Origin: Acetobacter oryzifermentans
Lineage (GTDB): Bacteria; Pseudomonadota; Alphaproteobacteria; Acetobacterales; Acetobacteraceae
Assembly: GCF_001628715.1 (NCBI RefSeq)
Contig: NZ_CP011120.1
Span: 496,001-560,000 of the forward strand
Reading direction: 5' to 3'
Length of the DNA stretch: 64,000 nt
The stretch's first letter is position 1. Every line of letters starts with the position of its first letter. Of this stretch, positions 45,938 through 56,334 are shown piece by piece. The notes beneath the pieces are model-generated. The model was not told the origin of the DNA. It made no database searches and was given only the letters and a program-made list of their open reading frames with translations. A program made the position numbers and the translations under genes.

Positions 45938-47359
45938 CTATTTGGGCAGGTTTTTCCAACACTCCAATGCACGTAGGCGGCCCAGCTTAAGGTCTACAAT
46001 TGGGGGCGGGTAATTTAAACGTTGCGCGCTTTTCCAAGGGGTGTGGATGGTTTTGTTATCCAGCGCTGCCAGTTCTGGCACCCATGTACGAATATATTGG
46101 CCTAATGGATCATATTTTTCAGATTGCCCCACCGGGTTAAAAATACGGAACCACGGTGCCGCATCAATGCCTGTGCCAGCGCCCCATTGCCAGTTCATGG
46201 CGTTTACGGCGGCATCTGCATCCAACAGGTGTGCATAAAACCAGCGTTCTCCTTTTTGCCAGTCTGTCAGCAGATGTTTGGTTAAAAAGGAGGCCACAAC
46301 CATGCGCACGCGGTTGTGCATCCAGCCCGTGCGGGCCAGTTGGCGCATACCGGCATCTACCAGCGGAAGCCCCGTTTGCCCCTGCTGCCATGCTGCCAGA
46401 TCTGCGGCATCCGTGCGCCACGGCATGTGGTTAAATTCGGCGCGCAGGTTGCGGGTGGCAAGGTCTGGTGTGGTGAACATCTGCATCCACGCAAAATCAC
46501 GCCAGCCTAGTTCTGCCAAAAACTTTTCGGCATCTGTGGCCAGTTGTGGGTGCAGGTGTGCAGCATGGCGGATGGCATGCCAGATCTGACGCACAGAAAT
46601 CTGCCCCACCCGAATATAAGGTGAAAGCAGTGATGTTCCATGTGTGGCATCGGTTCTGTCTCGCTGTGTTTCATAATCTTCTAGCGCGTTTTCTATAAAC
46701 CGGTGCAGGTTGGTGTGGGCGCATTGTTCTCCGCTTGTCCAGCCGGGCAGAGTAGGGGGCATTTGCGTGCCAACGCGGCCAAGGCGCACGCCTTCTGGCA
46801 AATTGAGGGCGCGAGCAGGCACATAATTTTTACCGCGCATATCTGGTGCTGGCAGTGGAGGCGGCGGTTCTGGCAAATCCCGCGCGGCGCGCCACCATGC
46901 GGTAAACACACGGTATGGCTGGCCCGCCTGTGTGCGTATGGCCCAGGGTTCAAACAACAAACGGCCGGTGCAAGAGTGTACTGTCACCCCCTGTTTTTTC
47001 AGGCTGGCATGCACATCCGTATCCGCCGCAATGCCCGGCGCATCATACCGACGGTTCCAGAACACATCTGTAGCATTTATGGCCTGCGCCAATGCGGGAA
47101 CAGAAAGCCGCGTTGGGCCGGATAACATTAACAAAGTCTGCCCCTGTTTATGCAAACTGGTGGCCAGCTGCGCACACGCGGCTTGCGCCCAACTTGCAAT
47201 GCGGGTGGTGGGGGCATCCTGCAAGGCGGCATCCTGCACATAGGCGCACAGCACGGGCTGCCCCGTTGCGTAGGCCGCGTGCAGGGCTGGGTTATCAGCC
47301 ACGCGGTAATCATCTCGTAGCAAAACCAGAACAGGGGCGGGAGAGGGTGCATTAACCAT
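45938..47359 (-). CDS. phrB: Deoxyribodipyrimidine photolyase
   Basis: A 473-residue cryptochrome/photolyase family protein that uses light and FADH to split pyrimidine dimers. The N-terminal photolyase domain starts PVLVLLRDDYRVADNPALHA. FAD-domain signatures are FLAELGWRDFAWMQMFTTPD, LVDAGMRQLARTGWMHNRVR and WQWGAGTGIDAAPWFRIFNP, all as in class I CPD photolyases. The frame stays open to 47506, but the ATG at 47359 gives the normal length and N-terminus. It diverges from msrB with a 167-base gap and converges with Hint-protein A. Activity as a CPD versus another photolyase type is inferred. Confidence 0.93.
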   Translation of the reverse strand: MVNAPSPAPVLVLLRDDYRVADNPALHAAYATGQPVLCAYVQDAALQDAPTTRIASWAQAACAQLATSLHKQGQTLLMLSGPTRLSVPALAQAINATDVFWNRRYDAPGIAADTDVHASLKKQGVTVHSCTGRLLFEPWAIRTQAGQPYRVFTAWWRAARDLPEPPPPLPAPDMRGKNYVPARALNLPEGVRLGRVGTQMPPTLPGWTSGEQCAHTNLHRFIENALEDYETQRDRTDATHGTSLLSPYIRVGQISVRQIWHAIRHAAHLHPQLATDAEKFLAELGWRDFAWMQMFTTPDLATRNLRAEFNHMPWRTDAADLAAWQQGQTGLPLVDAGMRQLARTGWMHNRVRMVVASFLTKHLLTDWQKGERWFYAHLLDADAAVNAMNWQWGAGTGIDAAPWFRIFNPVGQSEKYDPLGQYIRTWVPELAALDNKTIHTPWKSAQRLNYPPPIVDLKLGRLRALECWKNLPK

Positions 47360-47526
47360 ACGCCATGTGGTGCCGGTATAGATGTGTACATGCAATGGGG
47401 TAGGCTGTATTTTGTGGCGGCGTTGTCTTTGGCAGTCGCTAGAGTGTGAAGGTGCCAAACTATAGCCATGCACGTTGTTGGTGCCGTAACATGCAACTGT
47501 AAACACGGCAGGAAAGGCGATTAGCC

Positions 47527-47994
47527 ATGTCAGATTCTTTGTCAGGCAGCTGCGGTGCCGGTGGGCGCGGCCCGCGTGGCCCGCTTACCCCAGAGCAGGA
47601 GCAGATTCTGTTTGGCCACGGAACGGAGTATCCCGGTTCCAGCCCACTGAATCATGAAAAGCGCGAGGGGGCGTATCATTGCGCGGCCTGTGGGGCGCTG
47701 CTGTTCCGCTCTCACACCAAGTATGAAAGTGGTAGTGGCTGGCCTTCCTTTTGGGCGGCAGAACCCAACGCCGTTGCCACGCACAAAGATACCAGCCACG
47801 GCATGGTGCGCACAGAGGCCCATTGCGCACAGTGCGAAGGGCATTTGGGCCATGTTTTTCCTGATGGCCCACCCCCCACCGGCCAACGTTATTGCATGAA
47901 TGGTCTGGCGCTGGATTTTAGGCCAGATCCGCAACGGGCAACTTCTGCTGGAGGCGCCACCGCTATGGATCATACAAGCGGCTGGGCCTCTTGA
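47527..47994 (+). CDS. msrB: Peptide methionine-(R)-S-oxide reductase
   Basis: A 155-residue SelR-domain protein that reduces methionine-R-sulfoxide in proteins. The zinc ligands are C52 and C55 ([11 protein letters not shown]) and C100 and C103 ([14 protein letters not shown]), and the catalytic cysteine is C123 in RYCMNG. GGAAAGG lies about ten bases before the ATG. There is no signal peptide, so it acts in the cytoplasm. It is divergent from the photolyase and precedes the DUF4112 gene by 32 bases in the same direction. The pair of divergent repair genes suggests a shared oxidative or light-stress role, an inference only. Confidence 0.95.
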   Translation: MSDSLSGSCGAGGRGPRGPLTPEQEQILFGHGTEYPGSSPLNHEKREGAYHCAACGALLFRSHTKYESGSGWPSFWAAEPNAVATHKDTSHGMVRTEAHCAQCEGHLGHVFPDGPPPTGQRYCMNGLALDFRPDPQRATSAGGATAMDHTSGWAS

Positions 47995-48026
47995 AAGCAG
48001 CATGCCTGCTGCTTACGTGAGGGAGC

Positions 48027-48464
48027 ATGACAACACATGCTCTGGCTCATACCGGGTTTTCCTCTTTCCAAAGTGGGCAGTCTGCACACGGGCAGCCCTC
48101 TGCGGATGCATTGCGCCGCCTTAAACGGGCGCGCCGTTTTGCGTGGTTGCTGGATGCCGCCATTAGGCTGCCCGGCACCCGCGTAAGGGTAGGGGCAGAT
48201 GCCATTGTGGGGCTGGTGCCCGGCGGTGGCAGCACGGTTATGGGCCTGCTTTCCTTTTATGTGGTGTGGGAGGCATGGCGCATGGGCCTGCCCCCCAAAC
48301 TGCTGCTGCGTATGATAAGCAATATTGCCATAGAAGCCGCCGTGGATGTGGTGCCTGTGGCGGGTGATCTGCTGGACATTGCCTTTAAGGCCAACATGCG
48401 CAACGTGGCCGTTATGGAAAGCTGGCTGGGTGTACCGCCCTCTGCTGCCACGCGCAAAAAATAA
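48027..48464 (+). CDS. DUF4112-family membrane protein
   Basis: A 145-residue protein with a hydrophilic N-terminus and then two hydrophobic segments; the conserved DUF4112 elements are RVRVGADAIVGLVPGGGSTV and NIAIEAAVDVVPVAGDLLDI. No enzymatic motif is known. GAGGG lies a few bases upstream of the ATG. It follows msrB by 32 bases in the same direction and is ended by a hairpin at 48499-48526. The function is unknown. Confidence 0.85.
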   Translation: MTTHALAHTGFSSFQSGQSAHGQPSADALRRLKRARRFAWLLDAAIRLPGTRVRVGADAIVGLVPGGGSTVMGLLSFYVVWEAWRMGLPPKLLLRMISNIAIEAAVDVVPVAGDLLDIAFKANMRNVAVMESWLGVPPSAATRKK

Positions 48465-48498
48465 GGCATCGTTTTTAAAAAATATGCCTCATTGTCAT

Positions 48499-48526
48499 AA
48501 GGGCTGCCCGGTGAGGTGGCCCTTTT
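48499..48526 (+). terminator. Possible terminator after the DUF4112 gene
   Basis: AAGGGC at 48499-48504 pairs with GCCCTT at 48519-48524, followed by T4 in all. The loop is 14 bases, so it is only a moderate candidate. Confidence 0.45.
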
Positions 48527-48706
48527 GCATGTCTGGCACGTTAACAGGCAAAACAGGCAGGGTGGCCCGCCACGTTTAGCCTGCGTTGCAAGAAAAAAGG
48601 GTGTGGGCGGTGCCATTTTGCAGCACAACGGCACAAATGCCGGTGGTTGGCAGAGGGTGCAGTGCGCCCTGTGTTCTTCCGCCCCGCAGGCAGGAGAAAA
48701 CACGCC

Positions 48707-49870
48707 GTGCAACCGCCAGATAGCAGCGCCCCACCCCCTCACGCTCCAACGCCAGCCGCTTCTACGGCCCATGCGCCTGAGGCGCCGCAGCTTGCGGGGC
48801 TGGAAGCATCTGTTCACAAGCTGGAAAACACGGTGCGCCGCTTTTACCGGCTGGCCGTTATGGTGGTAACGGTTACGGCGGCCGGGCTGTTTGTAAGCTC
48901 TGGCGGCGCGGTGGTGATGGTGGTGTTTGCCTCTGCCCTTGTGGCGGTGGTGCTGCATGCTGCGGCCCGCATTATCTCCCGCCTGTTGCATATTCCGCAG
49001 TGGCTTTCTGTCATGCTGTTTGTGCTGGTGCTTGTGGGCGCGCTTTCCCTTGTGGTGCATGTGTCCGGCCCGGAACTGACAGTGCAGCTTTCGCACCTGC
49101 ATGAAGCCCTTACCAGCGAGCGTGATGCCCTGCACAACATGCTGGACAGCAACCCGCTGGGCCATGCGGTGCTAGATCACTTCCCGCGCTTTTTGGGTGG
49201 CAACATGGTGCCAGATGGGCGTGCAGGCTCAGAAGGTGGCATGGATTTTGCAGGCTCCATGACTAACGTGCTGACATCCACCTTTGGTTCGGTTGGCACC
49301 ATGGTGGTGATTATTATTGCCGGGGTGTATTTTGCGCTTTCACCCCACCTGTATGCCAACGGCATTTTGCGCATAACGCCTGTAGCCTACCGCAGCACCA
49401 TGCGCACTGTGTTGCTTACAACCGGCCACGCTCTAACCGCTTGGGTGGCGGGCCAGATGCTGGATATGACGGTTGTGGGCATGCTGACATGGAGCGGCCT
49501 TTCCCTGCTGGGCATGCCGTTGGCGCTGCCTTTGGGGCTGGTGGCGGGGCTGGCCAATTTTGTGCCGTATCTGGGTACGTTTATTGGGGCCGTGCCTGCG
49601 TTGCTGATTGCACTTTCCGTTGGCCCGCGTGAGGCCATGATGGTGGCGGGCCTGTATGCTGCTATTCAGACGTTTGAAGGGTATGTGATGTCTCCCTTCA
49701 TTCAAAAACGTGCGGTGCGGATGCCGCCTGCGCTCACCATTCTTTCGCAAACAATTTTTGGTGCGTTTTTGGGTATGTGGGGTTTTATTTTTGCCTCCCC
49801 CATTACGGCGGTGCTTCTGGCTGTAGCCAGCCGTCTTTCCGCACCTCTCCCCCCGAACGAGGAAGTGTAA
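48707..49870 (+). CDS. AI-2E family transporter-like membrane protein
   Basis: A 387-residue membrane protein of the AI-2E (PerM/YdiK) family. A short proline-rich cytoplasmic N-terminus is followed by hydrophobic segments. The conserved features are the central amphipathic region with FLGGN and LTSTFGSV, then ITPVAYRSTMRTVLLTTGHA, WVAGQMLDMTVVGMLTWSGL and QTFEGYVMSPFIQKRAVRMP. Roles proposed for relatives are autoinducer-2 export or Na+/H+ exchange. I choose GTG at 48707 because AGGAG lies ten bases upstream; the frame is open to a TTG at 48647. It stands alone before aspD. Confidence 0.83.
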   Translation: MQPPDSSAPPPHAPTPAASTAHAPEAPQLAGLEASVHKLENTVRRFYRLAVMVVTVTAAGLFVSSGGAVVMVVFASALVAVVLHAAARIISRLLHIPQWLSVMLFVLVLVGALSLVVHVSGPELTVQLSHLHEALTSERDALHNMLDSNPLGHAVLDHFPRFLGGNMVPDGRAGSEGGMDFAGSMTNVLTSTFGSVGTMVVIIIAGVYFALSPHLYANGILRITPVAYRSTMRTVLLTTGHALTAWVAGQMLDMTVVGMLTWSGLSLLGMPLALPLGLVAGLANFVPYLGTFIGAVPALLIALSVGPREAMMVAGLYAAIQTFEGYVMSPFIQKRAVRMPPALTILSQTIFGAFLGMWGFIFASPITAVLLAVASRLSAPLPPNEEV

Positions 49871-49931
49871 TTGCACCTTACGCAAGGGGCCAAACCGCTG
49901 TTTTTTTACACTTTCCCACTGGTCATAATAG

Positions 49932-51602
<1,671 letters not shown>

Positions 51603-51721
51603 CGTGTTTAGCCAAAACCCTATTATACCATGCAGGCAGAGCATTTTTTAAATCCCGCCTGATATGTGGGTGGCACAGAAAACACCTCTTCCAACTGTGC
51701 AGTTCTAGAAAGATTACAAAA

Positions 51722-51760
51722 TAAAAAGAGGCCCTGTTTGTAAAAGCAGGGCCTCTTTTA
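51722..51760. terminator. Bidirectional terminator between aspD and Hint-protein B
   Basis: TAAAAAGAGGCCCTG at 51722-51735 region pairs with CAGGGCCTCTTTTA at 51747-51760, with A-rich and T-rich flanks. It can end both convergent transcripts. Confidence 0.88.
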
Positions 51761-51786
51761 TGATAGCTGAAAGGTTTGAGAACCTA

Positions 51787-53691
51787 TCAGGCAGAACGTA
51801 TCTGCGCGTTTGGCTGCACGTCTTCTACAAGCGGGTAAACACCCGTTGCCTGTAGGGTAATGGACAGCATGGCAATTTCGTTACGGTCTGTTTGTGTATC
51901 TAGCGGCAGGGTGGCGTTGCCGTTTGTCCATGCACATTCGGCCCACCCCATATTATGCCAGCCAGCCGGTTTGTGAGGCTGAAGGTGCGCTGTAATGGGG
52001 GTTGCACGCTTACGAGCTGTTACAAGTTGAATATCAGCCACAGCAACACCCAACAGGCGCCGATCATCCACAAAAGGCCCAACCACATCAGCCGGGCGGC
52101 TTGCGCGGGAAACAATCTGAACAGACTGCGTGCCCGGCGGCAGTATAAAGCTGTAATGCTGGTTGGCACAGCGTACTGGCCGGATAACAGCCCCTGTTTG
52201 CGTAACAAGGTGCAGGTTGGGGTCTGCTGTTAAGGTGGCGGCTGCGGCTGGTGTCTGGCTGCCTGCTACATGGCTTGCGCGATTTTTGAATTTATCAAAA
52301 AGCGGTTTTACAAAATCAACATCCACACATAATGGGGCGGCGGCATCTTCTGCCCATGTGCGCGTTTTGCTGTGTAACTGCACAACCGTGCCATTTTGGC
52401 GGAAGCTACGGCGGTTGCCTGTATCCAGATAGCTTTCTGTGAGCACACCATCTACCGAGATCACGGCATGGTCTGCTGTTTCTATATGGTAATATGGATA
52501 AGACGTGATGGATTTATCGTAAAAAATGGAAGCGCCATTTACCAGCATACGCGCAGGCACAAACTGCCCGTTAAAGAACAGGCAATGTTCTGCCGTTACC
52601 AGCATATCCTTGTTAGGTACGCCATCTGCCAAAGCATTTTTTAGAATGCGTACGGGGTATCCGGCTTCATCATCCGGCAGGCTGGGGGTTACAACAGTAA
52701 AGGCCTGCCCAGCCCAGATAACCTGCTGTGTGGTTTCTGTATTGTTTTTCCAGTCATATACAAAAATATCTGTACCTGCCTGAATGTCTTCCACTGCCAC
52801 ATCACCCTGCGGGGTGCGCACCATGCTGCCTGCCAGAAAACATGCGCCTGTATCACTCTGTTCACCAAACAGAATGTAGCCATCGCTGTAGGTTACGGTG
52901 GGGGCGGGCTCTACATTGGCGGCGGAAGATGTTGCATACCCTTTAATGGTTACAACCGTGGTGGTTTTACCATCAACGGTGGACTGGATAAGCAGATCAT
53001 CCCCACTTACGGCAGTGGACAGCGCATCATCACTATAAGATGTGCTGGAGGCAATCTTGATCTGGTCTCCATACACAAAGTTTTCGACATTCAGGGAATC
53101 TCCTGAAAGATCGCTTAAAGATGTGCTGCCAATAACAAGTTGCCCACCGGGGATATTGTGGAAATCAATCTTGTTGCCGCCATCAATATTGGCAATGCCA
53201 GAGAATATAACCGTGCCGCCTTCAATATTAAAGCGTCCAGCATTGATGTTGGAATAATTGGTGCCTGCATCTAGCACGCCACCTTTGTAAATATTGTAAA
53301 CAGCCTGGTTGCCGTTAAAATCATTACCAACGGATAATGTGCCGTTGGTAATATTGTAAACGGCCTGATTACCGTTGAATTCATTGCTTACGGTAAGTGT
53401 GCCGCCATCAATATTAACGGTGCCCCCAGCCGCGTTGGTGATATCTCCACCTGCCCCGAGGAAACCAGGCACAACAGAAACAGTGGCGCCATCTGTAATA
53501 TTAATGGTTGCCGCATTGAGGTTGAGGTAGCCCGCAATTTTAAGCAACGCACCATTGGTTACGTTCAGCGTTGGGCCTGTGCCCAAACCGGCTGTCGCGT
53601 TATCTGGTGGGGTATCAGTGGATTGCGTACCGCCGCCGTTGTAGTTTGTCCAACTTGTATTGGTGGAAACGGTTGTTACATCATCTGCCAT
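51787..53691 (-). CDS. Hint-domain protein with beta-solenoid-like N-terminus (paralogue B)
   Basis: A 634-residue paralogue of the Hint protein 6 kb away. Residues 1-280 are a G/N/T-rich beta-solenoid-like region including two tandem 20-residue repeats (97-136, around FNGNQAVYNI). The Hint_2 domain begins at C284 (ACFLAGSMVRTPQGDVAVED), with VTAEHCLFFNGQFVPARMLV downstream and the same TESYLDTGNR region and C-terminal segment (VDDRRLLGVAVADIQL) as paralogue A. The N-termini are unrelated beyond style, so the Hint-plus-tail is the conserved module. No classical signal peptide is present. I use ATG 53691 (AAGG about ten bases upstream); the frame is open to 53730. Upstream DNA is very AT-rich. 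Confidence 0.85.
   Translation of the reverse strand: MADDVTTVSTNTSWTNYNGGGTQSTDTPPDNATAGLGTGPTLNVTNGALLKIAGYLNLNAATINITDGATVSVVPGFLGAGGDITNAAGGTVNIDGGTLTVSNEFNGNQAVYNITNGTLSVGNDFNGNQAVYNIYKGGVLDAGTNYSNINAGRFNIEGGTVIFSGIANIDGGNKIDFHNIPGGQLVIGSTSLSDLSGDSLNVENFVYGDQIKIASSTSYSDDALSTAVSGDDLLIQSTVDGKTTTVVTIKGYATSSAANVEPAPTVTYSDGYILFGEQSDTGACFLAGSMVRTPQGDVAVEDIQAGTDIFVYDWKNNTETTQQVIWAGQAFTVVTPSLPDDEAGYPVRILKNALADGVPNKDMLVTAEHCLFFNGQFVPARMLVNGASIFYDKSITSYPYYHIETADHAVISVDGVLTESYLDTGNRRSFRQNGTVVQLHSKTRTWAEDAAAPLCVDVDFVKPLFDKFKNRASHVAGSQTPAAAATLTADPNLHLVTQTGAVIRPVRCANQHYSFILPPGTQSVQIVSRASRPADVVGPFVDDRRLLGVAVADIQLVTARKRATPITAHLQPHKPAGWHNMGWAECAWTNGNATLPLDTQTDRNEIAMLSITLQATGVYPLVEDVQPNAQIRSA
53284..53403 (-). 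repeat. Tandem 60-base repeat inside Hint-protein B
   Basis: Two successive 60-base units encode GTLTVSNEFNGNQAVYNITN and GTLSVGNDFNGNQAVYNIYK (residues 97-136). The near-identity suggests recent duplication or slippage in the solenoid part. Confidence 0.75.
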
Positions 53692-54088
53692 GTTCTTGAG
53701 CCTTGAATATGCAGTTGGCTTCAAATCCACAATTTGGATAAGAAATATTTAATATTCTTTCAAAAATACATTAATATTCTCTAAACAACAAAGTTATGAA
53801 AATATTATCAAAACAGGAAATAGAAAAATATTTACTTCGAATAAGCACGATTTTTAATAATTTATATTTCATATTCATCTGAATATTCGATATGTAAATG
53901 CTGTGATGCAGGAATGCTTTTCTAAAAAGCACAGATATAACAATGAATTATATGATATTAATTTACAAAATTAATAAATGTTATGCCATTTATTTGTTTC
54001 TAATATTGTACAGTATAAAAAGCGGCCCATATTTGGGCCGCTTTTCAGAAATATCTTTTTGAAAACTTTTAGATGCTTGCGTTCATAT
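53692..54088. other. AT-rich intergenic region between Hint-protein B and dps
   Basis: No gene. The region is distinctly AT-rich compared with its GC-rich neighbours and probably holds the promoter of the leftward Hint gene. ATATTCA at 53871-53877 and TGAATAT at 53880-53886 form perfect 7-base inverted arms around two bases. At its right end is the dps terminator (54018-54045). Confidence 0.55.
54018..54045 (-). terminator. Terminator of dps
   Basis: AAAAGCGGCCCA at 54018-54029 pairs perfectly with TGGGCCGCTTTT at 54034-54045 around a 4-base loop. U-rich sequence follows on the minus strand, 44 bases after the dps stop. Confidence 0.88.
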
Positions 54089-54622
54089 TTATTCGTTATG
54101 CCCAAAAACCGGGCGCGTGCTTTCAAACAGGAACCACGTGCGGCGTTCGGTTTCATCAATCCAGTTTTCAATCAGGCTGGTTGTGGCCACATCCCCGGCA
54201 TCGGATGCAATAGCATGCACAGCGCGCAGGCGTTTGGTGAGTGTAAGGTTATCTTCCCGCAGTTCTGAGAGCATGTCTTCGGGTGTTACGTAGAGGGCAT
54301 CGTTATCAGAAATTTTGGTTTTGCGGGCAATTTCTCCCACAGAATGCAGCGTGGTGCCGCCAATCTTGCGGGCGCGTTCGGCCATGGGGTCTGTCATGGC
54401 AAAAATCTGCTGGCTTTGTTCATCCAAAAGCAGGTGGTAATCCCGAAAGTGGCGGCCGCTCATATGCCAATGAAAGTTCTTGGTTTTAATATACAGGGCA
54501 AACACATCGGCCAGAACTTCGGACAAACCACCTGCTACGGCCTTTACCTTATCGGCCTTCAGGTCTGTTGGCGTGCCAAGATATTCCTTGATATGGGCTT
54601 CTTTTGCTGTGGCTGTGCTCAT
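54089..54622 (-). CDS. dps: Dps-family DNA-binding ferritin-like protein
   Basis: A 177-residue mini-ferritin. The ferroxidase residues fall exactly where they do in the family: H51 in FHWHMSG, H63, D67, D78 and E82 in FAMTDPMAERA. Dps shells of twelve subunits oxidise and store iron with peroxide and protect DNA in stress and stationary phase. The basic N-terminal tail (STATAKEAHIKEYL) is of the kind that can bind DNA. The ATG at 54622 has AGGAGG upstream; the frame is open to 54730 without support. A 16-base palindrome sits 127 bases upstream of the start. It is alone between a strong terminator and gpsA. Confidence 0.93.
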   Translation of the reverse strand: MSTATAKEAHIKEYLGTPTDLKADKVKAVAGGLSEVLADVFALYIKTKNFHWHMSGRHFRDYHLLLDEQSQQIFAMTDPMAERARKIGGTTLHSVGEIARKTKISDNDALYVTPEDMLSELREDNLTLTKRLRAVHAIASDAGDVATTSLIENWIDETERRTWFLFESTRPVFGHNE

Positions 54623-54748
54623 GGTTTGAACGAACCTCCTGTTTTCACTTTTTGGCAACACCACCAGTGGTGCCTGCCAAGTGCTGCTTTTACACGTGGT
54701 GCCATATAGGCATGATGCAAGGCCTGACATGGAAAGATCATAATCCTC

Positions 54749-54764
54749 ACATTCATGTGAATGT
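54749..54764. repeat. Palindrome between gpsA and dps
   Basis: ACATTCA at 54749-54755 and TGAATGT at 54758-54764 are perfect 7-base inverted arms around TG. It lies 16 bases after the gpsA stop and 127 bases upstream of the dps ATG. It could be a dps operator or a gpsA end structure; no U-tract follows. Confidence 0.45.
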
Positions 54765-54779
54765 CAGGAAGCAACGCGT

Positions 54780-55751
54780 TTAAGGGGTATCAAGTTCCGT
54801 GCGCAGGGGGCGGGTTAAAAGCTGTTCCTGCGCTTGTGGCAGCGTGATCTTGCCTTCCAGAAAAGCGGCAATGCAGGCGGTAATGGGCACATCTACCTTG
54901 TGGTGGCGGGCCAATGCCAGCAGGGCATCTGCTGTGGTTACCCCCTCCGCCACGCCGGGCAGGGTGGCCAACGCGCTTTGGGCCGCATTCCCTCGGCCCA
55001 AAGCCAAGCCCATCTGATAATTGCGCGATGCCTCGCCCGTGCAGGTTAGCAATAGGTCTCCCAACCCGGCAAGGCCTGCCAGTGTGGCGGGTTGTGCCCC
55101 CAAGGCTACGCCAAGGCGGGTTATTTCTGCCAATCCACGGGTTATCAGGGCCGCGCGGGCGTTTTCTCCCAACCCAGCGCCAATGGTAATGCCTGCGGCC
55201 ACGGCAATAACGTTTTTAGCCGCGCCGCCAAGCTGCACGCCGGTAATATCTGCGCTGGCATACAGGCGCAGGCGCGGGGTAGAGAGCAGATCCACCAATT
55301 TGCGCGCCAGCTCCATATTGGCCGAGGCCACAACAGATGCCGCAGGTAAATTGGCTGCAACCTCACGCGCAAAATTGGGGCCAGAAAGCACAGCCCCCGG
55401 CACATCTGGCCGCAACCGATGCAGCACATCCAGCGGAAAAGCCAGTGTGCTGCGTTCTATGCCCTTGCAGCATAGCACAGCAGGCACGCCTACAGGCACC
55501 AACGGCAGAACAGAGGCCATATGCTGGGTGGGAATAACCATAAGCGCACACGCCACATCTGCCGGGGGCGGCGCAGAGGAAACGGTGATGGAATCTGGTA
55601 ACGGAAAATCTGGCAAACGCGGCATAGCGCCAGAGGGCAAGCGGGCGGGGTTACGCGCCCATAAATAAACCTGTGCCCCAGTGCGGGCCATATGTAGGGC
55701 CAGCGCAGTACCCCATGCGCCAGCACCCATAACCAGAATACGGTGTTTCAT
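54780..55751 (-). CDS. gpsA: NAD(P)-dependent glycerol-3-phosphate dehydrogenase
   Basis: A 323-residue cytoplasmic enzyme that reduces dihydroxyacetone phosphate to sn-glycerol 3-phosphate for phospholipid synthesis. The nucleotide motif GAGAWGTALALHM is at residues 9-21, the second conserved segment is VLSGPNFAREVA, and the active-site lysine lies in GGAAKNVIAVAAGI. C-terminal NYQMGLALGRG completes the family pattern. Length is normal. No strong Shine-Dalgarno is visible at the ATG. Confidence 0.96.
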   Translation of the reverse strand: MKHRILVMGAGAWGTALALHMARTGAQVYLWARNPARLPSGAMPRLPDFPLPDSITVSSAPPPADVACALMVIPTQHMASVLPLVPVGVPAVLCCKGIERSTLAFPLDVLHRLRPDVPGAVLSGPNFAREVAANLPAASVVASANMELARKLVDLLSTPRLRLYASADITGVQLGGAAKNVIAVAAGITIGAGLGENARAALITRGLAEITRLGVALGAQPATLAGLAGLGDLLLTCTGEASRNYQMGLALGRGNAAQSALATLPGVAEGVTTADALLALARHHKVDVPITACIAAFLEGKITLPQAQEQLLTRPLRTELDTP

Positions 55752-55814
55752 TCTTTAAGCGGTGCCAGAACCCAAACCGGGGCGCAAGCACAACATAAAG
55801 CAGCAGCCCCGCGC

Positions 55815-56048
55815 TTAGGCAGATAGCGCCACGCCAGCAGCAGCAGGCACCATGTGGGCTGGAACTTCGGCTTTTTTCATGTGTTTTAGCCGGGCCTCAC
55901 GCAGCAGGCAGACAACGCCTTTTACGCAGTTCCCGCACTGAGCCTTGCAGTTGCGCGCGGCATAAATGTCACGCGGGCGGGTTGCCCCGTCTGCCACAGC
56001 GGCTTCAACGTCTTTGTGAGTGAGACGATTGCAAGAGCAGACAACCAT
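55815..56048 (-). CDS. bfd: Bacterioferritin-associated ferredoxin
   Basis: A 77-residue [2Fe-2S] protein. From this start the four ligands are C4, C6, C38 and C41, the exact spacing of Bfd (MVVCSCNRLT ... CKAQCGNC). Bfd binds bacterioferritin and supplies electrons to release stored iron when iron is scarce. The C-terminus has an extra 25 or so residues beyond the common length. The start ATG at 56048 fits the motif; the frame opens at 56096. A palindromic iron-regulator-like site lies upstream (56124-56144). No bacterioferritin gene is in the window, but dps is 1.2 kb away. Confidence 0.93.
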   Translation of the reverse strand: MVVCSCNRLTHKDVEAAVADGATRPRDIYAARNCKAQCGNCVKGVVCLLREARLKHMKKAEVPAHMVPAAAGVALSA

Positions 56049-56123
56049 ACGCAGCACCTTTGTGGTGGTTGATCGATTCTGGAGAGACTTCATCACAAGT
56101 AAGAATGAATCGCAATTCTTTTT

Positions 56124-56144
56124 TGCAAAAGAGTTGCAACTCTT
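56124..56144. promoter_or_regulatory. Candidate iron-responsive operator upstream of bfd
   Basis: TGCAA at 56124-56128 and TTGCA at 56134-56138 form an inverted repeat with a 5-base spacer, overlapping a perfect 16-base palindrome, AAGAGTTGCAACTCTT, at 56129-56144. The style resembles Fur/Irr-type sites of alphaproteobacteria, and bfd is iron-regulated in many bacteria. It is about 75 bases upstream of the bfd ATG. Confidence 0.45.
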
Positions 56145-56334
56145 CGAGAGGAAAATGCGTCCATAGGCTAAAATTTAGGAAGCTCAGCTCTGTTGTTTGC
56201 CTTAGTTTTAATGCAGGAGGCGGGCAGATGGTGCGCCCAACAGTATGTAAGAGAACATGATCGAAATAGAATCTACAAAATGATATAGGGTGGGCAGACT
56301 ATATTTTTGAAGTTTTCATTGGGGATGTTTATTT

